Of a DNA stretch of 64,000 bases, positions 51,905-60,759 are shown in pieces. The translations under genes were made by a program, and so were the position numbers. How positions within the stretch are numbered: the stretch's first letter is position 1; every line of letters begins with the position of its first letter. This stretch comes from an uncultured Alistipes sp. Its GTDB lineage: Bacteria > Bacteroidota > Bacteroidia > Bacteroidales > UBA932. Under the pieces are notes generated by a model. The model was given only the letters and a program-made list of their open reading frames with translations, had not been told where the DNA came from and did no database searches. The stretch is from contig URSC01000003.1 in NCBI GenBank assembly GCA_900550465.1, forward strand, positions 150,870 through 214,869, written 5' to 3'.

Positions 51905-54900
51905 TCAAAACCATACTTTCCTTGCCATCTCCGAGGCATCACTTCCGGCCCCGAGCGGTACAAGAGTGAAACTGTACTCCCATTCATGGGGCGTGATGGT
52001 ATATTCAGAATGTACCTGCGCTCCCCAGGTATTGTCTCCGCCCACTCCCGTCTGACGGTGGAGGATATTGAGCCATACCATATCCTTGGGGACAATGCTG
52101 CCTCCGTGACGGCGCTCCGTGTCAAAAGGCACGTAAGCGATATCATCCAGAGGGAAATTCCATGCGCTTACATTCAGCGGTTCCTCCCCTATGACCAGCA
52201 GTCCCCTGCCGGAAGTATCCCGCAGCGCAGCCCAGCGCACATCGCACTTGTTGGCCGTTTCCTGCGGCCTTACGTAAGGATGGAACTGCTCCCATACCCC
52301 GGCGCTGTAGAGTCCGACAGCCGCACCAGTCTTTCGGTCAGGGTAGTTCTCCTGAGGGCCGCGTCCGAGCCAAGTCATCCGGTCATACCCTGCCGGCAGG
52401 ACCATGCGCATACCCAGAACCGGCATCTCGGGCAGAGGCTTGCGGCCTGGAACAAAGTGCATCGTAACCTTCACCGCACCTTCAGGTCTGACAAGATAAT
52501 CGACCTGCAGCGAACTCTCCTGCTCAGGCATATCATAGATTACGGACACTCTCACCTGCTGTCCGCCGGCCATTTCCTCTATTCCGAGATCCTTCAGGAC
52601 GACATTGCCCCCCGCATCCTTCCAGATAGCGCAACGCCCGGGAGTGCCGCATGCCACGTCATTGTCCGTGAGAGCCCTCCAGAAATTCGCCCTCAGTCCC
52701 TCCAGGATCATATTTTCCCCTCCGTACACGAGTTCCTTCATCTCTCCGTCGTCAGTTCCGAAAACCATACGGAAGCCGCCGTCTCCGACAAGCGCCACCT
52801 CTCCGTCACCGCGCTCCACCTTCAAGACACCCTGCAGCCGCTCAGGCTCAGGCAGGGCCCTCTCCACAGGCAGCCTCCACTGCTCCATCGCAGCCACATG
52901 GCCGGCCGGCACCATCGGGGCATCATCCCTCGTCACAGCCTCTACTTTCAGGAAATATTCCCCGTTGAAAGGAGGCAGCTCCCCTATCGGCAGGGGCACT
53001 TCGGCAGAGCTGCGGGCAGGGATATCCGGGAAATCCATCTCTCCCTCCCGGAACGTCCTGCCGTCAGCCTCCACCGTCCAGCGCAGACGGTAACGGCTCA
53101 GGGGAATGAAATCATGACGGTTGACCACCATCACCCTGTCCGAAGTAAACGGCACAGGCTCGAAATGCACGTACTGGTACACCTTCTTCACCTCCCAGAT
53201 ATGGGGATGCAGACTCCTGTCCGCGGCAACAAGACCGTTGGCGCAGAAATTGGAATCATTCGGCACACCGACGTAGCCCATGTCCCCGCCGTAACCGGCA
53301 ATGTCCCGGCCATCCTCATCCTTGATGGCGAAAGTCTGGTCCACCCAGTCCCAGATAAATCCGCCCTGAAGCTGGTCGTACTTGTATATCAGGTTCCAGT
53401 AGTCCTGCAGGTTGCCCGTACTGTTACCCATCGAGTGGGCATACTCGCAAAGAATCAGCGGTCTCGCATCCCTCTGGTTGACATGGCGGCGCAGAGCCCA
53501 TATCCTCGCATACATAGGACAGTAGATGTCCGAGACCCCCTCGTATCCGCCTCCCTCATACTGCACCGGACGGGAAGGGTCACTGCGTTTTGTCCAGTGA
53601 TAGATGGTCTCGAAATTAGGGCCATAGCCGGCCTCGTTGCCAAGAGACCATATTACTATGCTGGTAAAATTCCGGTCCCTCTCCACCATCCGCGACATAC
53701 GCTCGATGAACGCTCCTTCCCAGTCCGGATAGCCTGCCAAAGTACCGTCGGGATGGAAGGTCATGCCGTGGGTCTCGAGATTGGCCTCGTCCACAAGGTA
53801 GAGACCGTACTTGTCGCAGAGGTAGTACCACTGGTAGTTATTGGGATAGTGAGAATTACGCACCGCATTGATATTGAACTGCTTCATCAGCCGGATATCC
53901 TCCAGCATGCTTTCCACCGTGATAGTACGGCCAGTCTCCGGACTGTGTTCGTGGCGGTTCACACCCTTGAAAAGCACCGGAACTCCGTTGACCAACACCT
54001 GCCCGTTCCACATCTCCACCGTACGGAAACCGAAGGGATGGGCAAATGCCTCCAGACTTTGGCCCCTGGAATCTGACAGGCTCACCGTCAGCGTGTACAG
54101 ATTCGGGGTCTCGGCGTTCCAGGGCAGCACGTCGCTGAACATCCGGGACACTGTCATCACTGTATCTGCCGGTCCCGAGAGGGTTCTGTCCTCACTGAGG
54201 ATGACATTTCCCTGAGGGTCAATCACCTTCACCATCACTTTCTGCCCGGCCTGCGCTCCGTGCAGCAGCAGCCTGAGGGCAAAGTCCCCGTCCCTGTAAT
54301 CATGCACAAGGGGAGCGCTCAACAAGAAGTCCTCCACCCTGCTCTGCGGCCTCGCATACAGGTACACGCTCCGCTCTATACCGCTGTAGCGCCAATAGTC
54401 CTGCCCCTCGAGGTAGGACCCGTCGCTGTAGCGGAAGACCTTCACCACCAGCGTATTCTTGCCCTTCTTCAGCAGCCCCGTCACATTGAAATGAGCCGGC
54501 AGGCGGCTGTCCTCGCTATACCCGGCAAACTCGCCGTTGACCCAGCAGTAGAAGGCCGACTCCACCCCTTCGAAATCCAGGAACACATCCATATCCTCCC
54601 AACCGCGCGGCAGGGTGAACTCCCGGACATAGGCTCCTACAGGATTGTAGTCCCCTGGCACGTATGGAGGGTCCGGAGGAAACGGATAGCGCGTATCAGT
54701 ATAAATAGGCGCGTCGAAGCCCTGCAGCTCCCAGCTTCCGGGCACCTCTATATCATCCCAGCGACGGGTATTGTATCCTGTCCTGAAGAAATCTTCCGGA
54801 CATTCCGCATTGTTCCTGGAATACAAGAACTTCCATGTTCCGTCCAAAGAGATCCGGCGTTCCGCCTCCGGGTTCAGGGCAAAACGCTCCGCGTCAGGCA

Positions 54901-55078
54901 TGGCCGACTGGCGCAATGCCGCATCTTCATTTATATACGGGATGAAATGGGCCCGCATCGGCTCGCGGTTTATCTGGTTTACACCGGGATCCTGCCATGG
55001 GCAGCGTGCGTCCTGCGCCATAAGCGGGACGCAGAAAGAGACGATAGTAAGCAACAGTACTGCGGTAAGCTTTTTCAT
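51905..55078 (-). CDS. Exported GH2 beta-galactosidase
   Basis: 1057 residues with a signal peptide (MKKLTAVLLLTIVSFCVPLMAQ). LacZ-type five-domain order: sugar-binding (about 70-250), Ig-like, TIM barrel, Ig-like, and C-terminal beta-sandwich. The acid/base is E482 in WSLGNEAGYG and the nucleophile E545 in LILCEYAHSMGNS; WRYSGIERSVYL and RNSHYPN are also present. It probably removes terminal beta-galactose from host or plant glycans in the periplasm. It has its own -7 box in the divergent region with the CoA-transferase gene. Confidence 0.93.
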   Translation of the reverse strand: MKKLTAVLLLTIVSFCVPLMAQDARCPWQDPGVNQINREPMRAHFIPYINEDAALRQSAMPDAERFALNPEAERRISLDGTWKFLYSRNNAECPEDFFRTGYNTRRWDDIEVPGSWELQGFDAPIYTDTRYPFPPDPPYVPGDYNPVGAYVREFTLPRGWEDMDVFLDFEGVESAFYCWVNGEFAGYSEDSRLPAHFNVTGLLKKGKNTLVVKVFRYSDGSYLEGQDYWRYSGIERSVYLYARPQSRVEDFLLSAPLVHDYRDGDFALRLLLHGAQAGQKVMVKVIDPQGNVILSEDRTLSGPADTVMTVSRMFSDVLPWNAETPNLYTLTVSLSDSRGQSLEAFAHPFGFRTVEMWNGQVLVNGVPVLFKGVNRHEHSPETGRTITVESMLEDIRLMKQFNINAVRNSHYPNNYQWYYLCDKYGLYLVDEANLETHGMTFHPDGTLAGYPDWEGAFIERMSRMVERDRNFTSIVIWSLGNEAGYGPNFETIYHWTKRSDPSRPVQYEGGGYEGVSDIYCPMYARIWALRRHVNQRDARPLILCEYAHSMGNSTGNLQDYWNLIYKYDQLQGGFIWDWVDQTFAIKDEDGRDIAGYGGDMGYVGVPNDSNFCANGLVAADRSLHPHIWEVKKVYQYVHFEPVPFTSDRVMVVNRHDFIPLSRYRLRWTVEADGRTFREGEMDFPDIPARSSAEVPLPIGELPPFNGEYFLKVEAVTRDDAPMVPAGHVAAMEQWRLPVERALPEPERLQGVLKVERGDGEVALVGDGGFRMVFGTDDGEMKELVYGGENMILEGLRANFWRALTDNDVACGTPGRCAIWKDAGGNVVLKDLGIEEMAGGQQVRVSVIYDMPEQESSLQVDYLVRPEGAVKVTMHFVPGRKPLPEMPVLGMRMVLPAGYDRMTWLGRGPQENYPDRKTGAAVGLYSAGVWEQFHPYVRPQETANKCDVRWAALRDTSGRGLLVIGEEPLNVSAWNFPLDDIAYVPFDTERRHGGSIVPKDMVWLNILHRQTGVGGDNTWGAQVHSEYTITPHEWEYSFTLVPLGAGSDASEMARKVWF

Positions 55079-55106
55079 ATATTCAAAGTGTATGTTGTTA
55101 TTGAGA

Positions 55107-55114
55107 CAAATTTA
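55107..55114 (-). promoter_or_regulatory. -7 promoter box of the GH2 gene
   Basis: TAAATTTG on the minus strand, 28 bases before the ATG at 55078. Confidence 0.55.
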
Positions 55115-55136
55115 GTAAGTTTTTATCAAATTTTCT

Positions 55137-55144
55137 TAACTTTG
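55137..55144 (+). promoter_or_regulatory. -7 promoter box of the CoA-transferase gene
   Basis: TAACTTTG, 41 bases before the ATG at 55186. It is divergent from the GH2 box. Confidence 0.6.
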
Positions 55145-55185
55145 CGTCCGACTTATTTTGAAGCTAATTACCAATAATCTACAAT

Positions 55186-56490
55186 ATGTACAAAGATATC
55201 CATTTTGTAAGCGCGGACGAGGCCGTCAAGGTCGTGAAGTCCGGAGACCACATTCACTTCAGCAGTGTGGCCGCAGCCCCCAAAGTGCTGATTGACGCTC
55301 TCTGCCGCAGAGGCGATGCAGGTGAGCTCAGGGACGTGAGGATCCACCACCTCCACACCGAGGGACCCGCTCCCTACACCGATGCCAAGTATGAGGGAAT
55401 CTTCTTCCATCAGGCATTCTTCGTAGGCGGCAATGTACGCAAGAATGTACAGGCCGGATACGCCGACTACATCCCCATCTTCCTGAGCGAGACCCAGAGG
55501 CTCTACCGCAGCGGTGTGCTGCCCTGCGACGTGGCCATGATCCAGGTGTCCCTCCCCGACAAGCACGGCTACGTATCCATGGGTACCTCCGTGGACGCCT
55601 CCCTGGCCGCCGTTGAGTGCGCCAAGCATGTCATCGCAGTGGTCAACAAGCACGTACCCCGCGCATGGGGTGACGCCATCATCCCCCTGTCGATGATCGA
55701 CACCTTCGTGGAGTGCGACTCCGAGCTGGAGCCCGCCCACTTCTCCGAGCCCTCGCCCATCGAGGCTGCCATCGGACGCAACTGCGCCGCCCTGATCGAG
55801 GACGGAGCCACTCTGCAGATGGGTATCGGCGCCATTCCCAACGCAGTACTGGCCCAGCTCGGTGACCACAAGAACCTCGGTATCCACACCGAGATGTTCG
55901 CCGACGGCGTCCTGCCCCTTGTGAAGAAAGGCGTAATCAACGGAGCCGAGAAGTGCATCGACCGCGGCAAGATGGTATCCACCTTCCTCATGGGCTCGCA
56001 GGAGGTCTATGACTTCATTGACGACAACCCCATGGTGGCCATGATGGACGTCGGCTACACCAACGACCCCTACGTCATCGCCAAGAACCCCAAGGTTACC
56101 GCCATCAACTCCGCCCTCCAGGTGGACCTCACCGGCCAGGTATGCGCTGACTCCCTCGGCACCAAGTTCTACTCAGGTGTCGGCGGCCAGATCGACTTCG
56201 TCTACGGAGCCTCCCTGTCCAAGGGCGGCAAGGCCATCATCGCCATGCCTTCAGTGACCAACAAGGGCGTCAGCAAGATCGCTCCCGTCCTCACCTCCGG
56301 CGCCGGCGTCGTGACCACCCGCAACCACATCCACTGGTTCGTAACCGAGTACGGTGCTGTGGACCTCTACGGCAAGTCCCTCCAGGAGAGAGCCAAGGCC
56401 ATCATCAGCGTCGCCCACCCCGACCATCAGGAGGAACTCGACCGCGCCGCCTTCGAGCGCTTCGGCCCTCACTACCACTTCGTCGGCTAA
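55186..56490 (+). CDS. Acetyl-CoA hydrolase/4-hydroxybutyrate CoA-transferase family
   Basis: 434 residues, the length of AbfT-like class I CoA-transferases. The catalytic Glu is E236 in GIHTEMFADG, with the upstream GIGAIPNAVL and the later GVGGQIDFVYGA and CoA-binding GAGVVTTRNHIHWFVTEYGA. It moves CoA between acetyl-CoA and an organic acid, so it fits a fermentative end step (acetate, butyrate or hydroxybutyrate). The substrate cannot be read from the sequence. Monocistronic, with a promoter and terminator of its own. Confidence 0.9.
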   Translation: MYKDIHFVSADEAVKVVKSGDHIHFSSVAAAPKVLIDALCRRGDAGELRDVRIHHLHTEGPAPYTDAKYEGIFFHQAFFVGGNVRKNVQAGYADYIPIFLSETQRLYRSGVLPCDVAMIQVSLPDKHGYVSMGTSVDASLAAVECAKHVIAVVNKHVPRAWGDAIIPLSMIDTFVECDSELEPAHFSEPSPIEAAIGRNCAALIEDGATLQMGIGAIPNAVLAQLGDHKNLGIHTEMFADGVLPLVKKGVINGAEKCIDRGKMVSTFLMGSQEVYDFIDDNPMVAMMDVGYTNDPYVIAKNPKVTAINSALQVDLTGQVCADSLGTKFYSGVGGQIDFVYGASLSKGGKAIIAMPSVTNKGVSKIAPVLTSGAGVVTTRNHIHWFVTEYGAVDLYGKSLQERAKAIISVAHPDHQEELDRAAFERFGPHYHFVG

Positions 56491-56513
56491 GCCCAAACAG
56501 TTCTAAAATCAGA

Positions 56514-56551
56514 AAGGCAGCCCTTGTTATTCAGGACTGCCTTATTTTTAT
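56514..56551 (+). terminator. Terminator of the CoA-transferase gene
   Basis: AAGGCAG and CTGCCTT pair around a 16-base loop, followed by ATTTTTA. Confidence 0.7.
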
Positions 56552-56581
56552 ATAAGAGTACCGGATATATTCGAGTTTACT

Positions 56582-57940
56582 ATGTACAACAGAAGATTCA
56601 CACCTGAGAACATCACGCATATCGCAGAAAATGAAATATTTGTCTTCGGTTCCAACCTTGCGGGGATGCATGGCGGAGGAGCCGCCCGCACAGCCCTCGA
56701 GCATTTAGGAGCCGTCTGGGGCACAGGCGTCGGCCTGCAGGGACAGAGCTACGCGATACCCACCATGCACGGAGGCCCGGATGCCATCAGGCCGTATGTA
56801 GCCCAGTTCATCGAGTTCGCGGCAGCTCACCGGCAATACACCTTCCTGGTAACCAGGATAGGATGCGGCATCGCGGCCTTCTCCGCCGGCGATATCGCTC
56901 CTCTGTTCGCGAAAGCTGTTGAAATGGAGAATGTAATACTGCCCAAGGACTTTGTGGATGTCATACAGAGTGTCCGGGACAAGCCGGCCACCGCCACATG
57001 GACAGCGGAATCGAGAGCCGATTTCATGAAGCGGTATGCCTCACTGCTGCAAAAAGCCAAAAGCGGTGACAAGTGCTGTTACTACAGAATAAAGGAGATG
57101 CGTGCCGACATATTCCAAAATACCATCGCATTGGTCAACCAAGGATTCTACATCACAGAGAGCGGCAGGAAAATCGTCATGGACAATGACAGAATGCTCT
57201 CCGGCACAAAATTCTACTCACGGCAGTTCGATGTTTGCGATATCCCGGCAATCAACAGCCGCACGACCGTCGAGGTCGTAGATGCGGACTGCCTGCTGGA
57301 GGGAATCAGACTGCTGGACGAAGGCTACCGCCCTGCCGTCCTCAACATGGCGAACCGGCGCACCCCAGGCGGCGGTGTTCTGAACGGAGCCGCCGCACAG
57401 GAAGAAACCATCTTCAGGAGAACGAACATATTCCGCTCACTATATCAGTTTGCCCCCTTCGCAGGAGACTACGGCGTCAGAAAATCTGCTCTCCAATACC
57501 CTATGGACCGTAACTTCGGAGGCATCTACACCCCTTCGGTCACAGTGTTCCGCGAGGAGGAAGGCAATGGATTCCGCCTGATGGAAGAGCCCCGCTGGCT
57601 GAGTTTCATATCCGTAGCAGGCATGAACCGCCCGCAGCTGAAATCCGATGGAATGATTGCAGACCATCTGGTCGAGCCCATCCGCCACAAGATCCGCACC
57701 ATCCTGCGTATAGGCCTGGCACACGGCCACGACTCTCTGGTGCTCGGAGCCCTCGGATGCGGCGCCTTCCACAATCCCCCCGCTCAGATAGCCCGCCTCT
57801 TCCACGAAATCCTCATGGAAAAGGAGTTCGCCGACAAATACCGACACATCTCCTTCGCCATCCTTGAAGACCACAACTCCCGCAGAGACCACAACCGCGA
57901 GGGCAACTACCTGCCTTTCAAGCGGGAGTTTGAAATTTGA
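56582..57940 (+). CDS. Fusion of macro-like (A1S_2505-type) domain and microbial PARG
   Basis: 452 residues in two parts. Residues 1-125 (EIFVFGSNLAGMHGGGAART, then GVGLQGQSYAIPTM, then TRIGCGIAAFSAGDIAPLF) are the A1S_2505-type module, a macrodomain-like fold. Residues 175-450 are a bacterial-type poly(ADP-ribose) glycohydrolase (TIGR02452/DUF2263): NMANRRTPGGGVLNGAAAQE carries the GGG-x7-QEE signature (GGG 263-265, QEE 273-275), followed by VLGALGCGAFHNPP. Both parts should act on ADP-ribose compounds. It is monocistronic and downstream of the CoA-transferase terminator. Confidence 0.85.
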   Translation: MYNRRFTPENITHIAENEIFVFGSNLAGMHGGGAARTALEHLGAVWGTGVGLQGQSYAIPTMHGGPDAIRPYVAQFIEFAAAHRQYTFLVTRIGCGIAAFSAGDIAPLFAKAVEMENVILPKDFVDVIQSVRDKPATATWTAESRADFMKRYASLLQKAKSGDKCCYYRIKEMRADIFQNTIALVNQGFYITESGRKIVMDNDRMLSGTKFYSRQFDVCDIPAINSRTTVEVVDADCLLEGIRLLDEGYRPAVLNMANRRTPGGGVLNGAAAQEETIFRRTNIFRSLYQFAPFAGDYGVRKSALQYPMDRNFGGIYTPSVTVFREEEGNGFRLMEEPRWLSFISVAGMNRPQLKSDGMIADHLVEPIRHKIRTILRIGLAHGHDSLVLGALGCGAFHNPPAQIARLFHEILMEKEFADKYRHISFAILEDHNSRRDHNREGNYLPFKREFEI

Positions 57941-58025
57941 GTTTTTTCAAATTTTCGGTATATTTGCAAGAAATTGCGCTCAAAGGTATACACTATCTAC
58001 CTTTAAGAACGATTTCCTGCAATAA

Positions 58026-58054
58026 TTTAAATGATTATCCGCAAACTTACCCCT
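58026..58054. repeat. 29-bp repeat shared with 44635-44663
   Basis: Same sequence except one base, same orientation, again in non-coding DNA. Here it lies 34 bases from the nested inverted-repeat element. Confidence 0.7.
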
Positions 58055-58087
58055 TACGCTTCATTGCATTGACAGGTATCCTTTAAT

Positions 58088-58274
58088 TATTTTTCAACGA
58101 ATTTACCTCGTGGTGCATCCCGTTTTTCAACCACCTGAAAATCAGTAGTCTGCAAAAGCAGTTGCACATTTGCTAGTTTTAAAAGAGGGCAAATGTGCAG
58201 CATGTCTCATAACAACCTGATTTACAAGGCGGTTTTTCCTCTCTGTGCACCCCGAAGTAAATTCGTTAAAAATA
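58088..58274. repeat. Nested inverted-repeat element (possible MITE or structured RNA)
   Basis: Outer arms 58088-58117 and 58246-58274 pair over about 29 positions with one bulge and two mismatches. Inside are AAATCAG/CTGATTT (58139-58145, 58217-58223), CTGC/GCAG (58150-58161) and a perfect 10-bp hairpin (58164-58173, 58189-58198). There is no ORF of note. The region 57941-58449 holds nothing else apart from the 29-bp repeat and the enolase terminator. Confidence 0.6.
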
Positions 58275-58398
58275 TGAGGTTGCCTTGACTTTCACAGGGG
58301 TACTTTTCCCTGCTGCTGTCACTACACCCGGTTAAGGATGAATCGTTATCGTCAATGACGCCGGCGGACGTAACCGGCTTCAGGGGTATGTTATAAAA

Positions 58399-58425
58399 AA
58401 GCCGGCCCGCAAAACGGACCGGCTT
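58399..58425 (-). terminator. Terminator of the enolase gene
   Basis: AAGCCGG-CCG pairs with CGG-CCGGCTT around CAAAA. On the minus strand TTTTTTATA follows. Confidence 0.8.
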
Positions 58426-58449
58426 CTGACGTGTATGTGATGCGCGTTG

Positions 58450-59730
58450 TTATTTGATGCGCTTGTAGCCGTAAACTGCGAGGTCGCCGAGCTCTTCCTC
58501 GATGCGGAGGAGCTGGTTGTACTTGGCCATACGGTCGGAGCGGCTGAGGGAGCCGGTCTTGATCTGACCGCTGTTGGTGGCCACTGCGATGTCGGCGATA
58601 GTGGCGTCCTCGGTCTCGCCGGAGCGGTGCGAGGTCACTGTGGTATAGCCGTGACGGTGAGCCATCTCGATAGCGTCGAGGGTCTCGCTGAGGGAGCCGA
58701 TCTGGTTGACCTTGATGAGGATGGAGTTGGCGCAGCCCTTCTCGATACCCTTGGCCAGGAACTCAACGTTGGTCACGAAGAGGTCGTCACCTACGAGCTG
58801 GCAGCGGGAGCCGATACGGTCGGTCAGCTTCTTCCAGCCTTCCCAGTCGTTCTCGCTCATACCGTCCTCGATGGAGTCGATGGGGTACTTGTTGATCAGG
58901 CTCTCGAGGTAGTCAACCTGCTCGTCGGAAGTCCTCTTGACACCCTTGTCACCCTCGAAGATGGTGTAGTCATACACACCGTCCTTGTAGAACTCGGAGG
59001 ATGCGCAGTCCATGCCGATCTTAACGTCCTTGCCGGGCTCGTAACCGGCGGCCTTGATGGCGGCGAGGATGGACTCGATAGCGTCCTCGGTGCCGTTGAG
59101 TGCGGGAGCGAAACCGCCCTCGTCACCTACTGCGGTGCTGAGTCCGCGGTCGTGGAGCACCTTCTTCAGTGCGTGGAAGACCTCAGCGCCCATACGCAGG
59201 CCCTCACGGAAAGAGGGAGCGCCTACGGGACGGATCATGAACTCCTGGAATGCGATGGGAGCGTCGGAGTGAGAGCCGCCGTTGATGATGTTCATCATCG
59301 GAACAGGCATTACATATGTGTTGGTTCCACCGATATAGCGGTAGAGAGGCATGTGCAGATAAGCTGCTGCTGCATGAGCCACAGCGAGGGATACGCCGAG
59401 GATGGCGTTGGCTCCGAGGTTGGACTTGGTCTTGGTACCGTCGAGGGCGAGCATCTTATGGTCGATGGCACGCTGCTCGAGAACTGACCAGCCGATGAGG
59501 GCGGGAGCGATGACATTGTTGATATTCTCTACAGCCTTCAGCACGCCCTTGCCGCCGTAACGCTTCTTGTCGCCGTCGCGGAGCTCGAGAGCCTCATGCT
59601 CACCTGTAGATGCTCCTGAGGGAACAGATGCGCGTCCGCGTACACCGGACTCAAGTACTACTTCGACTTCAACTGTAGGATTGCCGCGTGAATCCAGAAT
59701 CTCGCGGCCGTGAATACTTTTAATTTTCAT
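58450..59730 (-). CDS. eno: Enolase
   Basis: 426 residues from MKIKSIHGREILDSRGNPTV, the universal start; the frame continues to 59784, but the -7 box lies in that part. Motifs: GASTGEHEALELRDGD, GDEGGFAP near residue 205, DGMSENDW with the metal Asp nearby, and SHRSGETEDATIADIAVAT near 365. It converts 2-phosphoglycerate to phosphoenolpyruvate in glycolysis. Monocistronic. Confidence 0.97.
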   Translation of the reverse strand: MKIKSIHGREILDSRGNPTVEVEVVLESGVRGRASVPSGASTGEHEALELRDGDKKRYGGKGVLKAVENINNVIAPALIGWSVLEQRAIDHKMLALDGTKTKSNLGANAILGVSLAVAHAAAAYLHMPLYRYIGGTNTYVMPVPMMNIINGGSHSDAPIAFQEFMIRPVGAPSFREGLRMGAEVFHALKKVLHDRGLSTAVGDEGGFAPALNGTEDAIESILAAIKAAGYEPGKDVKIGMDCASSEFYKDGVYDYTIFEGDKGVKRTSDEQVDYLESLINKYPIDSIEDGMSENDWEGWKKLTDRIGSRCQLVGDDLFVTNVEFLAKGIEKGCANSILIKVNQIGSLSETLDAIEMAHRHGYTTVTSHRSGETEDATIADIAVATNSGQIKTGSLSRSDRMAKYNQLLRIEEELGDLAVYGYKRIK

Positions 59731-59771
59731 AATACGTCTGTATTTAATTAAAACCTTCTTGAATTCGGGCG

Positions 59772-59779
59772 CAAAAATA
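59772..59779 (-). promoter_or_regulatory. -7 promoter box of eno
   Basis: TATTTTTG on the minus strand, 42 bases before the ATG. Confidence 0.55.
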
Positions 59780-59832
59780 CTCAATTACCCGGATTTTGCC
59801 AATTTTTCCGACAGTTTCTTGCCTGCTATGAA

Positions 59833-59865
59833 AAAGGGACGCCCGACAAAACGGTACGTCCCTTT
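59833..59865 (-). terminator. Terminator of the rubredoxin gene
   Basis: AAAGGGACG pairs with CGTCCCTTT around an inner CCG/CGG pair. On the minus strand the stem is followed by TTC. Confidence 0.7.
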
Positions 59866-59886
59866 ATTTCAAAGTAGTACAGACAA

Positions 59887-60048
59887 TTAGTCTACCGGTT
59901 CGAAGTCTTCCTTTCCTACTCCGCAAAGAGGGCATACCCAGTCGGCGGGAAGGTCCTCAAATGCTGTTCCGGGAGCTATTCCGTTGTCAGGGTCTCCTGT
60001 TGCAGGGTCATAGACCCAATGGCACACTGTGCATTCGTACTTTTTCAT
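59887..60048 (-). CDS. Rubredoxin
   Basis: 53 residues: MKKYECTVCHWVYDPATGDP ... DWVCPLCGVGKEDFEPVD. Both CxxC knuckles (C6, C9 and C39, C42) hold one iron, and the aromatic core residues Y and W are in place. A cytoplasmic one-electron carrier, common in anaerobes for peroxide and superoxide reduction. Too short for the usual ORF cut-off. It has its own terminator. Confidence 0.95.
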   Translation of the reverse strand: MKKYECTVCHWVYDPATGDPDNGIAPGTAFEDLPADWVCPLCGVGKEDFEPVD

Positions 60049-60116
60049 TCTGTAAAATTTTAAATTAAATGTATTCCGGAATGCTAAGGTACTTTTTTTA
60101 TTTTTAAATTCGCAAC

Positions 60117-60731
60117 ATGAAAACGATTTTCTTCAATTCGCGGTCCCTCATCCTCTGCGGCGAGGACCGTCCCGGAGACGAGGACCCGGGAGCCGTCATC
60201 ATGGTGGACAACGGCGAGGAAGCTCTCTCCGAAGCAATAAGGACTATTGATACCAATGAGAGCATCTCCCGTCTCTACATCCTCTGTCAGAATATCGAGG
60301 ACACCTACAACCGCCTCCGCACCCGCTTCACTGAAATCGATGCAGCAGGAGGTCTTGTGCGCGACTCCAACGGACAGTACCTGCTGATACTGCGCAACGG
60401 CATCTGGGATCTGCCCAAGGGGAAAAGAGAGAAGGGAGAGGACGTAGCCCAGACCGCAGTCCGGGAAGTCATGGAGGAGACAGGCATCCCTGCTCCTGAG
60501 GAAGGACAGCTGATCTGTGTGACCGACCACACCTACCGCCGCGACGGCCAGTTCGTGCTGAAACACACCCACTGGTACGCGATGAAACTCGTGCAGCCGT
60601 GCTCCACAAAACCTCAGACAGAGGAGGGCATCACCCGGACAGCCTGGGTCCCTGCCGGAGAAATCGGCAACTACGCCAGCCAGAGCTATCCCTCCATCCG
60701 GGAAGTCCTTCACACAGCCGGACTGGTATAG
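60117..60731 (+). CDS. Nudix hydrolase
   Basis: 204 residues. An N-terminal part of about 80 residues without known motif precedes the Nudix domain. The box is canonical: GKREKGEDVAQTAVREVMEE, followed by TGI, near residues 102-124. LPKGKR before it is typical of diphosphoinositol or dinucleotide hydrolases but does not fix the substrate. It converges on lolA. Confidence 0.88.
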   Translation: MKTIFFNSRSLILCGEDRPGDEDPGAVIMVDNGEEALSEAIRTIDTNESISRLYILCQNIEDTYNRLRTRFTEIDAAGGLVRDSNGQYLLILRNGIWDLPKGKREKGEDVAQTAVREVMEETGIPAPEEGQLICVTDHTYRRDGQFVLKHTHWYAMKLVQPCSTKPQTEEGITRTAWVPAGEIGNYASQSYPSIREVLHTAGLV

Positions 60732-60759
60732 TATCAGCAGGTCCGGAAACCGGAATCAA

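Noticed and set aside
51305..54076. 923-codon plus-strand frame opposite the GH63-like and GH2 genes
   Set aside because: Composition is His/Pro/Arg/Leu-rich with no domains, while the opposite strand holds two complete glycosidases.
58447..59487. 346-codon plus-strand frame opposite enolase
   Set aside because: Shadow of eno, which has all catalytic motifs and its own promoter and terminator.
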